From positions 124,001 to 188,000 of the forward strand of contig JADJEV010000004.1 of the NCBI GenBank assembly GCA_016708905.1: a DNA stretch of 64,000 bases. The letters run 5' to 3'. This stretch comes from Candidatus Methylophosphatis roskildensis. Its GTDB lineage: Bacteria > Pseudomonadota > Gammaproteobacteria > Burkholderiales > Rhodocyclaceae. Below, in pieces: positions 27,633 through 37,182 of the stretch. How positions within the stretch are numbered: position 1 is the first letter of the stretch; the number at the start of each line of letters is the position of its first letter. The translations under genes were made by a program, and so were the position numbers. The notes below the pieces were generated by a model. It was not told where the DNA came from and searched no databases. It saw only the letters and a list, made by a program, of their open reading frames with translations.

Positions 27633-28720
27633 GTCTGAAGTGCGGTATTGTTGGTTTGCCCAACGTCGGCAAGTCCACCCTGTTCAATGCGCTGACCAAG
27701 GCGGGGATCTCGGCCGAGAATTACCCGTTCTGCACGATCGAGCCCAATGTCGGCATCGTCGAAGTGCCGGATCCGCGGCTGGCCGAATTGGCGAAGATCG
27801 TCAAGCCGCAGAAGATCCAGCCGGCGATTGTGGAATTTGTCGATATCGCCGGGCTGGTTGCCGGCGCCTCCAAGGGCGAGGGCCTGGGCAACCAGTTTCT
27901 TGCCAACATTCGCGAAACCGATGCCCTCATCAATGTCGTCCGCTGCTTCGACGACCCGAATGTCGTGCACGTCAATGGACAGGTAGACCCCGTCGCCGAC
28001 ATCGAGACCATCATCACCGAACTGGCGCTGGCCGATCTGGCCGTGGTCGAGCGCACGCTCAGTCGTGACAGCAAGAAGGCGCGGGCAGGCGACAAGGACG
28101 CTCAGAAGCTGGTGGCTGTGCTCGAGCGTCTGTTTCCCCACCTTAACCAGGGCAAACCCGCGCGAACGCTGGAACTGTCTGCCGACGACAGGCTGCTGCT
28201 GCGGCCGCTTTGCCTGCTCACCGTAAAGCCGGCGATGTATGTCGGCAACGTGCTCGAAGACGGCTTCAGGGGCAACCCGCACCTGGAACACCTCGAAGCC
28301 CATGCCGCGAAGGAGGGGGCGCCGGTTGTCGCGCTTTGCGCCAAGATCGAGGCCGAACTGGCCGACCTCGACGACGCCGACAAGCAGGCTTTCCTCACCG
28401 ATCTCGGCCTCGAGGAGCCTGGCCTCAATCGGCTTATCCGCGCCGGCTACACGTTGCTCGGCCTGCGGACCTACTTCACTGCCGGGGTCAAGGAAGTGCG
28501 CGCATGGACCATTCATGCCGGCGATACCGCGCCGCAGGCTGCCGGCGTGATTCACACGGATTTCGAGCGCGGATTCATTCGTGTGCAAACCATCTCGTAC
28601 GCCGATTTCATCGCTTGCGGCGGCGAGCAAGGGGCAAAGGAGGCGGGCAAGATGCGCGCCGAAGGCAAGGAGTACGTCGTCAAGGACGGCGACGTGCTGA
28701 ATTTCCTGTTCAACGTCTGA
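27629..28720 (+). CDS. ychF: Ribosome-associated ATPase YchF (OLA1 family)
   Basis: The 363-residue P-loop protein has GLPNVGKSTLFNAL, the DIAGLVAGASKGEGLGNQF region, and a C-terminal TGS domain (GLRTYFTAGVKEVRAWTIHA ... VKDGDVLNFLFNV). Although it resembles Obg GTPases, the family prefers ATP. It is usually paired with pth, as here. It associates with ribosomes and has been linked to stress responses in other bacteria. Confidence 0.96.
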   Translation: MSLKCGIVGLPNVGKSTLFNALTKAGISAENYPFCTIEPNVGIVEVPDPRLAELAKIVKPQKIQPAIVEFVDIAGLVAGASKGEGLGNQFLANIRETDALINVVRCFDDPNVVHVNGQVDPVADIETIITELALADLAVVERTLSRDSKKARAGDKDAQKLVAVLERLFPHLNQGKPARTLELSADDRLLLRPLCLLTVKPAMYVGNVLEDGFRGNPHLEHLEAHAAKEGAPVVALCAKIEAELADLDDADKQAFLTDLGLEEPGLNRLIRAGYTLLGLRTYFTAGVKEVRAWTIHAGDTAPQAAGVIHTDFERGFIRVQTISYADFIACGGEQGAKEAGKMRAEGKEYVVKDGDVLNFLFNV

Positions 28721-28736
28721 TTGTCGAGGTTGGACG

Positions 28737-29108
28737 ATGCCGCGCCGGTTTTCCTGGCTGCCGTTTGCCATCATTCTGACACTCGTGTTTGCCGCGGCCT
28801 TGTTTGCGCGCCATCGGATGATCGAGCCGTCTGACATCGGCCATCTCTGCGATTCCGGGCAAGGTCCATGGTGGTGTGGGCTGCGACTCGCCATCATCAT
28901 GAGCTTTTCTCGCGACTGGCTGGGCGGGTTCGTTCTCTGCGCCGGCATTGCTGCGACCGTGTTGCGCTGGCGCTGGCTGGCGGCCTGTGCCGCCGTGGCT
29001 GGCATCGCCGGCCTGGTTCTGTATCAGTTCGTTTTCTCGGCCACCGGCTTGCTGCTGGGCCTACTGGTGCTGGTTCGCCCGGGGCGTCGCGCCGCCTTTC
29101 CACGGTAG
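28737..29108 (+). CDS. Small hypothetical membrane protein
   Basis: The 123-residue protein has three to four hydrophobic segments (residues ~6-23, ~60-76 and ~80-115) and a short hydrophilic loop with cysteines (HLCDSGQGPWWCGLRLA). It begins 16 bp after ychF on the same strand and could be its operon partner. Its 3' end overlaps the convergent GH17 gene by 48 bp. I do not recognise a family. Confidence 0.7.
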   Translation: MPRRFSWLPFAIILTLVFAAALFARHRMIEPSDIGHLCDSGQGPWWCGLRLAIIMSFSRDWLGGFVLCAGIAATVLRWRWLAACAAVAGIAGLVLYQFVFSATGLLLGLLVLVRPGRRAAFPR

Positions 29109-30683
29109 CCCAACCGAGAGCGCCAGCAGAGCGCACAGCGCGACCCACGCCAGCGCGTGGAGGTTTGCAAGGCGTTCGATCGCCATGATGGCCGGTAGCA
29201 TCGCAACGATCACCAAGGCAAGGAGCCATTCTTCCCGGGCGTCGTCCTCGCGGCTCTTCGACGGCCCCACGATAGCCAGCAGCGCAAACCCGAGGGCCGG
29301 AACGATCAGCCACTCGATCGGGAAATCGCGGTAGCGCGGATCGAAGGCAAGCAGCAGGTTGGTCGCAGCCGTGCCGAACAAGAGGACGAGGCGGACGACG
29401 GCGAGCAATTCTCCGGCGGTGTCGCCGTCCCTGATTCGGACCGCGGCTGGAATCCTCGCCGCCTCGCCGCCACTCAGCCAGCGCGAAAGCGACAAGGCGA
29501 GCAACCAGCAGGCTGCCAGAGACATCACCGCGAAGCATGTACTTACACTGTATTCGAAGGGCGAGCGGCAAGTAAGCCACATGGTGCGAGCCTGGGCGGC
29601 CAACGCAAATCCCGCGCCGATGCCCGTCAAGAACAGGAACAGACTCCCGGCTCGGCCAATTCTCGGGTCGAGTCGAGTGCCGGTGAGCAGAAACAACAGG
29701 CCGACCGCTACGGCACAACCGATGCCCCAAACCCATCGCGGTTCTTCGATTACCGGTCCGTGGAGCGGAAACTTGGCGCTCCCGTCACTTGCGAATATGC
29801 CCCAATATCCGCCGACTGCGCCTTCGAGTTGCCGCTTCCAGGGTTGGTCGAAGGCCTCGACCACGTTGTAACGGATGCCCCGGTGCTCCGCCGCTGAAAC
29901 GACGCCGCGCACGAAGCGGGCGGCATTCTCGCGCGACGGAACAGCGCCATGGCGGTCTCGACCCACGCTCGGCCAGCCGGTTTCGCCGATCAACACGTCG
30001 TGCTGGGGGAAGCGGGCTTTCACCTTGTCGTAGATGGACAGCACATGTTCAACCGCATGCTCGATCGGCACGGGGCTGTCTTCCCAGAAGGGCAGGATGT
30101 GCACGGTGACAAAGCTGGCGGCCTCGGCCAGTCGAGGGTGGCGCAGCCAAAAATCCCAGACGTCGGCGTAAGTCACCGGCTGCGCAACTTCGGCGCGAAC
30201 ACGCAAAATATATGCGGCCAGTGCCGACTCGGGTTGCTCGCCGCGCAGCAGGACTTCGTTCCCGACCATGACGGCGCGAACGGTATCCGGGTACGCTCGG
30301 GCAGTCGCGATGCCAAGCGCGATTTCCTTTTCATTCAGTCGGTTGTCGCGACCGATCCAGATGCCCAGCAGAACCTGCATGCCCAGCCGTTGCGCGACGC
30401 GCGGCAGCGCATCCATACCCTGTCCGACGGAGTAGCTGCGGACGCAATTGGTGTGGCTGGCGAGAAAGCGCAAGTCGGCTTCGAGCCGCACTTCGGAAAC
30501 CGTCTGGCTCGGGTCGAGCGGTGATTCACCCGGCATGCGAAATGCTGCATAGGACAGGCACCCGATGCGCGACACCGCCGGGTCGCCGACGGCTCTCGGC
30601 TGGCCGAGCCCCCACGCCCAGAGCATCGCCGACCCCGCAGCCAGCACCAGCAGGGTGAGAACAAGTCGTCGGGCAGTTGTCAT
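29061..30683 (-). CDS. Membrane protein with GH17 glucanase-like domain
   Basis: The ~540-residue protein starts at MTTARRLVLTLL, a membrane-anchoring segment. Residues ~30-310 form a glycoside hydrolase family 17 fold: the acid/base glutamate lies in VMVGNEVLLRGEQ, the nucleophile glutamate in IGETGWPSVG, and VEAFDQPWKRQLEGAVGGYWGI is typical. The last ~200 residues contain about six hydrophobic helices. GH17 proteins act on beta-1,3-glucans. The divergent neighbour carries the same domain fused to a GT2 synthase, so this protein probably modifies or transglycosylates the polymer that neighbour makes (NdvC-like role, inferred). Confidence 0.8.
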   Translation of the reverse strand: MTTARRLVLTLLVLAAGSAMLWAWGLGQPRAVGDPAVSRIGCLSYAAFRMPGESPLDPSQTVSEVRLEADLRFLASHTNCVRSYSVGQGMDALPRVAQRLGMQVLLGIWIGRDNRLNEKEIALGIATARAYPDTVRAVMVGNEVLLRGEQPESALAAYILRVRAEVAQPVTYADVWDFWLRHPRLAEAASFVTVHILPFWEDSPVPIEHAVEHVLSIYDKVKARFPQHDVLIGETGWPSVGRDRHGAVPSRENAARFVRGVVSAAEHRGIRYNVVEAFDQPWKRQLEGAVGGYWGIFASDGSAKFPLHGPVIEEPRWVWGIGCAVAVGLLFLLTGTRLDPRIGRAGSLFLFLTGIGAGFALAAQARTMWLTCRSPFEYSVSTCFAVMSLAACWLLALSLSRWLSGGEAARIPAAVRIRDGDTAGELLAVVRLVLLFGTAATNLLLAFDPRYRDFPIEWLIVPALGFALLAIVGPSKSREDDAREEWLLALVIVAMLPAIMAIERLANLHALAWVALCALLALSVGLPWKGGATPRANQHQ

Positions 30684-30989
30684 CGAATCGGGCAAGCGAC
30701 CGGTTGGGCCCATGATGGTTTCACGTGATCTGCTGAATTGTGAAGAAATCCACGCTGTTTGGTATGCCGGAATGGGAGCACATACGTTACTGGCCGGAGC
30801 CGCCCTTGCGCCGGGCTGCCAAAACGCGGTTTTGACAATGGCGCGGCGGTCGGGACTGAGCTTGCGGGGGGTTCCGCTATTAACCGCGAGTCGGCGTTCG
30901 GAGACATCTGGAAATCCGTTTGGTGCGGTGCGATAATCCGCGGTCCGCAGCGACGGGCACCAGGAAGTGTACGATAACGAGTTGAGATA
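30684..30989. other. Divergent promoter region between two glucan genes
   Basis: These ~306 bp separate the two divergent GH17-domain genes and contain no gene I can support. A TTGACA hexamer (near 30833) and a GATAAT (near 30931) are present, but no well-spaced -35/-10 pair could be established for either gene. It presumably holds both promoters. Confidence 0.4.
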
Positions 30990-33734
30990 ATGGAGATTTC
31001 TTCAGTGAGTCCTGTAGGGGAACCTGCTCTCGAAGCGCTGCCATTCCCGGCTGAAAAACCGATCACCGGAGATCGATTCCGATTCAGCTCGGCCGCGCTC
31101 CTGATCGCATTGGCCGTGGCGATCCTGAATTTCGTCGGCTGGCAGAGGTTTAATCCGGCGGTCAACTTTGTCGACTGGGAGGAATCGGGTGTCCAGGGGT
31201 TTGCCTACTCGGGTTTTCAGCGCAACCAGGATCCGCGGGAAGGAAATTACCCGACTGACAGCGACCTCCGCAGCGACCTGCAACTGCTTGCCGGGCACAC
31301 GCAGCACATCCGCAGCTACGCGTCTGCGCCGAACGAGAACCTGCCACGGCTCGCGTCCGAGTATGGCCTGAAGCTTACAGCTGGCGCGTGGCTGTCGACC
31401 GACGCTGCGGCGAACGACCGGGAAATGGCTGCACTGGTTCGCTCGGTCCGCGGCGCGGACAATGTTCAGGCGGTGATCGTCGGCAACGAATCGATCCTTC
31501 GCGGCGATCTTTCCGTCGCGGAGCTGGCTGGCTATCTCAAGCGCGTGCGCGGCAAACTCGGCGTGCCGGTTACCACCGCCGAACCTTGGCATGTGTGGCT
31601 CAAACATCCCGAGCTCGCGCGCGAAGTCGACTACATCACGGTTCACCTGTTGCCTTATTGGGAAGGCGTGGCGGTCGAGAACGCGGTCGATCACGTGTTC
31701 CGGCGCTACGATGAACTGCGCCGCATGTTCCCGACAAAACGCGTCGTGATCGGCGAAGTCGGCTGGCCGTCGAGCGGCGATCGAATCGGCGATGCCGAAG
31801 CGTCGAGGGAAAATCAGGCGCGCTTCATGCGCGAATTTCTCGATCGTACCCTCGATCGTCCGGTTCGCTACTATCTGATGGAAGCGTTCGATCAACCTTG
31901 GAAGATCACCGAGGAAGGTCGTGCCGGAGGTTACTGGGGCATGTTCGATGCCTATCGAGAGAGCAAGTATCCGCTCGAAGGGCCCATGGTGGCCGACCGT
32001 CACTGGCAGAACAAGGCGCTGCTTGCATCGGCCCTCGCGCTGCTACCGATGTTCGCGTTCGCCGCCACGTTTCGGCGATTGAAGGTCGCCGGGCGCGTCG
32101 TATTCTGCGTGCTGATTCAAGTCTGTATGACGCTGTTCGTCTGGCTGGCGGCGCTGCCGTTCGAGTTCTATCTGGGGCCGGTGGACTGGGCGATGTACGC
32201 GCTGCTGATGCCCGCCTTGCTGTTCATGATGGCGACCATCCTGATCTGCGGTTTCGAACTGGTCGAGGTGATGTGGGCGCGCAACTGGCTGCGTCGCTTC
32301 ATGCCTCTGGCGCCGCGCAAGGACGTCGCCAGCCAGCCGTTCGTGTCGATCCATCTGCCGTGCTACAACGAACCACCCGAGATGGTGAAGTTGACGCTCG
32401 ACAGCCTGGCGAAGCTCGAATACGGAAATTTCGAGGTGCTGGTGATCGACAACAACACCAAAGATCCTTCGGTCTGGCAGCCTGTCGAAGCCTACGTTTC
32501 GCACCTCGGGCCGAAGTTCCGGTTCATTCACCTCGACACCTGGCCGGGATTCAAGGCCGGCGCGCTGAACTACGCGCTGACCCAGACGGACCCGCGGGCC
32601 GAAGTGATCGGCGTGGTCGACGCCGATTACGTCGTCAGTCCGGACTGGTTGTCGCGGCTGATCGGGCACTTCGATGCACCGAGGGTTGCCGTGGTCCAGG
32701 CTCCGCAGGCGCATCGCGATTTCAAGCAGAACGCGTTCCGCCGCATGTGCAATTGGGAGTTCGACGGCTTCTTCCGGATCGGCATGCATCACCGGAACGA
32801 GCGCGATGCCATTATCCAGCATGGCACCATGACCCTGGTGCGAAAGACCGCTCTGGTAGACAGTGGCAACTGGTCCGAATGGTGCATATGCGAGGACGCC
32901 GAGCTCGGGCTGCGCCTGATGAATAGCGGCTGGGAAACGCGCTATGTCGATGCGGTGCTCGGCGAGGGGCTGACGCCGACGGATTTCGCGGCCTTCAAGT
33001 CGCAGCGTTCGCGCTGGGCGTTCGGCGCCATGCAGATTCTCAAGCGGCGCTGGAACTGGCTGGCCGGAAGGGGCTCGCTCACCATGGGGCAGCGTTTCCA
33101 CTTCGTTACCGGCTGGTTTGGCTGGTTTGCCGACTCGCTCCATCTCGTTTTTACGCTTGCGTCGCTGGCGTGGACGGTTGGCATGGTGGTGAACCCGGCC
33201 AACTTCAGTCTTCCGCTGCCGGTCTATCTGGTACCGGTCCTGGGCTTCCTGGTCGCCAAGGCGCTGTTCGGACCGGTGCTCTACATCAAACGAGTGGATT
33301 GCGGCTGGCGCGACGTGTTTGGCGCATCTCTCGCCAGTCTGGCGCTGTCGCACGCGATCGCGCGTGGTGTATTGCAGGGCGTGTGGGCCAAGCGCGGCGT
33401 CTTCGTGCGGACGGCGAAGGGAGGGCGTGGCGACACTCTGCTGGGGGCGCTCACCGGTGCGCGCGAAGAGGTACTCTTGCTCGCTGCGCTGCTGATCGGC
33501 GCAGTAGTTTCCGTGGTCGTGATGACTGCACCACCCGCGATCAATGCCGCCGGCAACGTTCTCCCCGGCGGGGAAAGCAAAGTCGAAGCAATTATGTGGT
33601 CAGTGGTTCTGGTTGCCCAGTCGATGCCCTACCTGGCCTCGCTGGCCGTCGCCCTCGTATCGGCGCGATCGGCTTCCAGCATGCGACGCTCTAGCGCATC
33701 GCCCAAGATTGTGCCTGCAGCCGAAGCGGTCTGA
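30990..33734 (+). CDS. GH17-GT2 fusion, probable membrane beta-glucan synthase
   Basis: This 914-residue protein has an N-terminal membrane helix (~30-50), a GH17-like periplasmic domain (~60-340; VIVGNESILRGDL and VIGEVGWPSSGDR carry the two glutamates), two membrane helices, then a family 2 glycosyltransferase domain (~440-690). The GT2 motifs are SIHLPCYNEPPEM, VIDNNTKD, VVDADYVVSPDW (DxD), CEDAELGLRLM and QRSRWAFGAMQIL (QxxRW). About five C-terminal helices follow. The architecture matches synthases that polymerise and export beta-linked glucans, for example NdvB-type beta-(1,3)(1,6)-glucan synthases. The product here is inferred. It is divergent from a second GH17 membrane protein. Confidence 0.85.
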   Translation: MEISSVSPVGEPALEALPFPAEKPITGDRFRFSSAALLIALAVAILNFVGWQRFNPAVNFVDWEESGVQGFAYSGFQRNQDPREGNYPTDSDLRSDLQLLAGHTQHIRSYASAPNENLPRLASEYGLKLTAGAWLSTDAAANDREMAALVRSVRGADNVQAVIVGNESILRGDLSVAELAGYLKRVRGKLGVPVTTAEPWHVWLKHPELAREVDYITVHLLPYWEGVAVENAVDHVFRRYDELRRMFPTKRVVIGEVGWPSSGDRIGDAEASRENQARFMREFLDRTLDRPVRYYLMEAFDQPWKITEEGRAGGYWGMFDAYRESKYPLEGPMVADRHWQNKALLASALALLPMFAFAATFRRLKVAGRVVFCVLIQVCMTLFVWLAALPFEFYLGPVDWAMYALLMPALLFMMATILICGFELVEVMWARNWLRRFMPLAPRKDVASQPFVSIHLPCYNEPPEMVKLTLDSLAKLEYGNFEVLVIDNNTKDPSVWQPVEAYVSHLGPKFRFIHLDTWPGFKAGALNYALTQTDPRAEVIGVVDADYVVSPDWLSRLIGHFDAPRVAVVQAPQAHRDFKQNAFRRMCNWEFDGFFRIGMHHRNERDAIIQHGTMTLVRKTALVDSGNWSEWCICEDAELGLRLMNSGWETRYVDAVLGEGLTPTDFAAFKSQRSRWAFGAMQILKRRWNWLAGRGSLTMGQRFHFVTGWFGWFADSLHLVFTLASLAWTVGMVVNPANFSLPLPVYLVPVLGFLVAKALFGPVLYIKRVDCGWRDVFGASLASLALSHAIARGVLQGVWAKRGVFVRTAKGGRGDTLLGALTGAREEVLLLAALLIGAVVSVVVMTAPPAINAAGNVLPGGESKVEAIMWSVVLVAQSMPYLASLAVALVSARSASSMRRSSASPKIVPAAEAV

Positions 33735-33741
33735 TTCGCTA

Positions 33742-33772
33742 CCAGCTGGCCCTCTTTTGAGGGCTGGCTGCC
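33742..33772 (+). terminator. Probable terminator hairpin after the glucan synthase gene
   Basis: An imperfect hairpin AGCTGGCCCTC-TTTT-GAGGGCTGGCT lies just past the stop codon, with a T-rich stretch (CCTTTTTTT) about 30 bases further on. The rest of the gap to 33973 holds no recognisable gene. Confidence 0.5.
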
Positions 33773-33973
33773 GCTTTGCAACCCGCCTTTTTTTGCGCCG
33801 CCTCAGCGTCAGCGTGGAACGCCCACGCCCGGCTCTGCCGACGCAATTCTGTCGGGTTCAATCGTGTCCTTGGTGTTGTCTTACGTGATGTCGACGGTAG
33901 CCATAGCCGTGTGCCCTACCCGGCAATGCGAAGCCGTCGTTGACCGTCGCGCAGCCCGCACCCGATCGGCCAA

Positions 33974-35935
33974 TCAGCTGTCTTTGCGCGAGCCGTGCTC
34001 GGCACGACTCGAATTGCGGGGCTTCTCGCCGTTGCCGATATCCAATTCGACAGCGCACTGAAGTGAAGATCCACCGCGCCGTTTGGCGATGTACATCGCG
34101 ATGTCGGCCTGTTGCAGCAGGCTCTCGGCGGTCGCGGCATGGTCCGGAAACAGCGCCAGCCCTATCGACACGCCGAGCAAGTACTGTCGACTGACGATCG
34201 CGACTGGCTCGTGGACGGTCTCGATTATCTTCTGTGCGACCGTCGCGGCATCTTCCGCGTGGAGCGTCTCGGGCAGCAGCACGACGAATTCATCGCCACC
34301 CAGGCGCGCTACGGTGTCCGATTCACGCACGGCCTGGCGCAGCCGATGGCTGATCGCTATCAAGACCTCGTCACCGGTCGAATGGCCGTGGGTATCGTTG
34401 ATTATCTTGAAGTCGTCCAGGTCCAGCAGCATCACGGCGACCCGATGCCCCTTGCGGCGCGCTCGTGCGATCGCTTGTTCCAGACGGTCGGAGAACAGCC
34501 GCCGATTCGGCAGGCCGGTCAACATGTCGTGATAGGCGAGGTGACGGTAACGCTCGGCACCACGGACACGCTCGGTAATGTCGGTGCCGACGCCGTGGTA
34601 GCCAAAGAATTGGCCCGTCGCGTCGAACACCGGATTTCCGCTGCTGGAACACCAGCGCAGGTCACCTGTCGGCCCGATTACCTGATAGACGAAGTCGCGG
34701 AAAGGCTTGCGCTGCTCCAGCAACTTGCGATGGGTACGCCATTGTTCGGGGCTGACACCGCGTACGGCGGTATCCTCCCAGCGGCGTTTGCCCAGGGTGG
34801 TCGACAGATCGATATTGTTCTTTTCGAAGATCGAGCCGGAGACGCGGGTGAAGCGCAGATCGGCGTCCTGTTCCCAGTACCAGTCGGAAGAAAGTGAAAC
34901 CAAGCGGCGGAACCGATCCTCCGATGCCTTGAGGGCGGCCTCTGTCTTGAGGCGCGCGCTGATGTCCTCGCCCATCCATACCATTCCGAGCGCGAGGTTG
35001 CCCGGATCGACCGCTCGGCCGGTTATCTCCGCGTGAAAGAGAGATCCGTCGCGGCGCCTCAACTCGGTCACCGTGGTATAGGCGTGCCCGTCGCGAATTG
35101 CCGGCTCGCATTCGCGCGCAATGCGTCGCCATTCGTCGTTGTTCGCATGCCAGGCCCAGGAAGGGCGCCCCACGATCTCTTCGATCGAATAACCCAGTAG
35201 ATCGGCAAAGCGACGATTGCATTTCACCATGAAGTGCGGTTTGATGAAGCAGATCGCTTCTGCGGCGGTGTCAAAAATGACCTGCTCTTCCTGTGCCAGG
35301 GCATCGCTTTCGAGGCGTTTCATCAGTGTGGACGTCAGACTGCGATGGAATAGATCGTGCAGCAACAGAAGCAGTCCCAGATAGGCCAGCATCGACCAGC
35401 CGGCAAGTGCGAACGTCTTCGCCGGGCCGACAATCAGCCCCAGTGCCAATGGCAGCATGGCCGGCAAGACGAATCCATAGAAAGCCGGTTTGCTCGGCGC
35501 GAGCACTCCGGTTGCGCCAAGGGCGACTGTAGTCAGTGTTAGGACCAGAAAGAGTTGTTGGTCGTCGTCGCCGGCGGGAAGGGTGAGCAACGCGAGAACG
35601 CCCCAAGCGGCACCATTGATCAGGCTCTTGAGCGTGAATCTACGTTCCCAGGCGGCCGCTTCCCGCGCGTCTGTCACGCTTGCGCCGAAACGGGCGTACA
35701 TGGTCAGGCCGGCGACGATCAGTCCTGCCATCAGGCCGACCCAGCCCAGGATCAATTTGTGATCGATCAGACCCCACAGCCAATAGGCGACGACAAGCAC
35801 CACGCAGCCGCTGATCGGCAGGGCGTTGCGGGCAAGTGTGGACAGCAGCCGCATGCACTCAAGCTTGGCCTGGCCAGCGATGGCCCTTTCTTGGCGGTTG
35901 CGGGCGGTGCCAGCAGAAGCGTGAGCCGGAGGCAT
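33974..35935 (-). CDS. Membrane PAS-PAS-GGDEF diguanylate cyclase
   Basis: The protein makes the second messenger c-di-GMP. The start is uncertain: 35935 (MPPAHASAG) is used, but 35854 (MRLLSTLARN) just before the first helix is equally plausible. Five to six hydrophobic helices cover the first ~190 residues, then two PAS domains (VIFDTAAEAICFIKPHFMVK...; RFRRLVSLSSDWYWEQDADL...), each with its C-cap, then a GGDEF domain (LTGLPNRRLF ... VARLGGDEFVVLLPE). A RESD motif lies five residues before GGDEF, the usual inhibitory product-binding I-site, so feedback control is expected. No EAL domain follows. It neighbours the glucan genes, and c-di-GMP often controls such polymers. Confidence 0.88.
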   Translation of the reverse strand: MPPAHASAGTARNRQERAIAGQAKLECMRLLSTLARNALPISGCVVLVVAYWLWGLIDHKLILGWVGLMAGLIVAGLTMYARFGASVTDAREAAAWERRFTLKSLINGAAWGVLALLTLPAGDDDQQLFLVLTLTTVALGATGVLAPSKPAFYGFVLPAMLPLALGLIVGPAKTFALAGWSMLAYLGLLLLLHDLFHRSLTSTLMKRLESDALAQEEQVIFDTAAEAICFIKPHFMVKCNRRFADLLGYSIEEIVGRPSWAWHANNDEWRRIARECEPAIRDGHAYTTVTELRRRDGSLFHAEITGRAVDPGNLALGMVWMGEDISARLKTEAALKASEDRFRRLVSLSSDWYWEQDADLRFTRVSGSIFEKNNIDLSTTLGKRRWEDTAVRGVSPEQWRTHRKLLEQRKPFRDFVYQVIGPTGDLRWCSSSGNPVFDATGQFFGYHGVGTDITERVRGAERYRHLAYHDMLTGLPNRRLFSDRLEQAIARARRKGHRVAVMLLDLDDFKIINDTHGHSTGDEVLIAISHRLRQAVRESDTVARLGGDEFVVLLPETLHAEDAATVAQKIIETVHEPVAIVSRQYLLGVSIGLALFPDHAATAESLLQQADIAMYIAKRRGGSSLQCAVELDIGNGEKPRNSSRAEHGSRKDS

Positions 35936-36148
35936 GCAGATAGTAGGGATCGCGTGACGCGGCGTTGCCGGAACGAAGTTTGATGATGAAATTGGCGCCG
36001 GCATTCGGCCGTCGCGTTTTCGCGTGACTACAATGTCTGTCTTGGCGTCCGCACCGTCAATTGTACGAAAGTTATAGGCCGCCGACGTGGATCGTCGCGG
36101 ACAGCCATCCCAAACGACCACTGATCTGCGCAAACACCGCGACCATCC

Positions 36149-37078
36149 GTGAGCAGCCCACCACATCGCCGTGTCGGGCGCTTCGCCCCGTCGCCCACCG
36201 GGCCGCTGCATTTCGGCTCGCTGGTGGCCGCGGTAGGAAGTGCGCTCGAGGCGCGCTGCGACGGAGGGAGGTGGCTGGTCCGCATCGAGGACATCGATCT
36301 ACCGCGCACCCAAAGCGGTGCCGACCGGGCCATCCTGCGGGAGCTCGAACGGCTGGGTTTCGTTTGGGACGAGCAACCGGTCTGGCAGAGCGAACGGGCG
36401 GAGCTTTACCGGGCCGCCCTGAACCAACTTTCTGCAGCTGACCGCACCTACGGTTGTGCCTGCTCGCGCCGCGAGATCGCCGATTCGGCGCCGGCTACAG
36501 GCGGCGCGCATCGTTACCCAGGCACCTGTCGCGGCGGTTTGCCCCCAGGCCGCGTGGCGCGCTCGACCCGCCTGCGGGTCGACGCCGGCCAGGCCGACGT
36601 CGTGATTCACTTCGCTGACGGGGTACAAGGCGAAATCGTGCAGAACGTCGAATGCGAGATTGGCGACTTCGTGCTCGACCGTGCCGACGGCCAGATCGCC
36701 TATCAACTCGCGGTAGTGGTGGACGACGCGGCGCAGGGCGTGACCCAGGTCGTGCGCGGCGCCGACTTGCTCGACTCGACAGCGCGCCAGATACTGCTCC
36801 AGCGCATGCTCGGCCTGCCAACGCCGAGCTATGCCCATCTGCCGGTGGCGCTTGACGGCAATGGCGACAAGCTCTCCAAACAGACGCTGGCGCGGCCAAT
36901 CGATACTCTGCCGGCAGCGCAGCTTTTGTGTGCGACCCTCGAGTTCCTCGGTCAGGCGCCACCAGCGGCTCTGCAACACGAGAGCCAGAGCGCAGTCTGG
37001 GCGTGGGCTGCGCGGCACTGGAGCCTATCCCGCGTGCCGTGTATTCGTGCCCTGCCGGCGCCTGTGCTGTGCTGTTGA
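36149..37078 (+). CDS. gluQ: Glutamyl-Q tRNA(Asp) synthetase
   Basis: The 309-residue protein is a truncated glutamyl-tRNA synthetase paralogue that attaches glutamate to queuosine in tRNA-Asp. The HIGH-like signature is RFAPSPTGPLHFGSL; the KMSKS-like signature is GDKLSKQTL. The zinc site is YGCACSRREI with a later RYPGTCRGG. It lacks the anticodon-binding domain of full GltX. Start is GTG at 36149. The gene is divergent from the GGDEF gene. Confidence 0.92.
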   Translation: MSSPPHRRVGRFAPSPTGPLHFGSLVAAVGSALEARCDGGRWLVRIEDIDLPRTQSGADRAILRELERLGFVWDEQPVWQSERAELYRAALNQLSAADRTYGCACSRREIADSAPATGGAHRYPGTCRGGLPPGRVARSTRLRVDAGQADVVIHFADGVQGEIVQNVECEIGDFVLDRADGQIAYQLAVVVDDAAQGVTQVVRGADLLDSTARQILLQRMLGLPTPSYAHLPVALDGNGDKLSKQTLARPIDTLPAAQLLCATLEFLGQAPPAALQHESQSAVWAWAARHWSLSRVPCIRALPAPVLCC

Positions 37079-37182
37079 GCGCTCGCGCAATCGAGCCGTC
37101 GCTCGGCGTCAGGCTCTGCGGTCGAAACGCTCCTTCCGCGAACAAATGAATGAATTCGGCGTGGCCGGAATTCGGCGGGGAG

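Noticed and set aside
36495..37145. 216-residue minus-strand frame over gluQ
   Set aside because: Arg-rich shadow of the synthetase gene; no start context and no motif.
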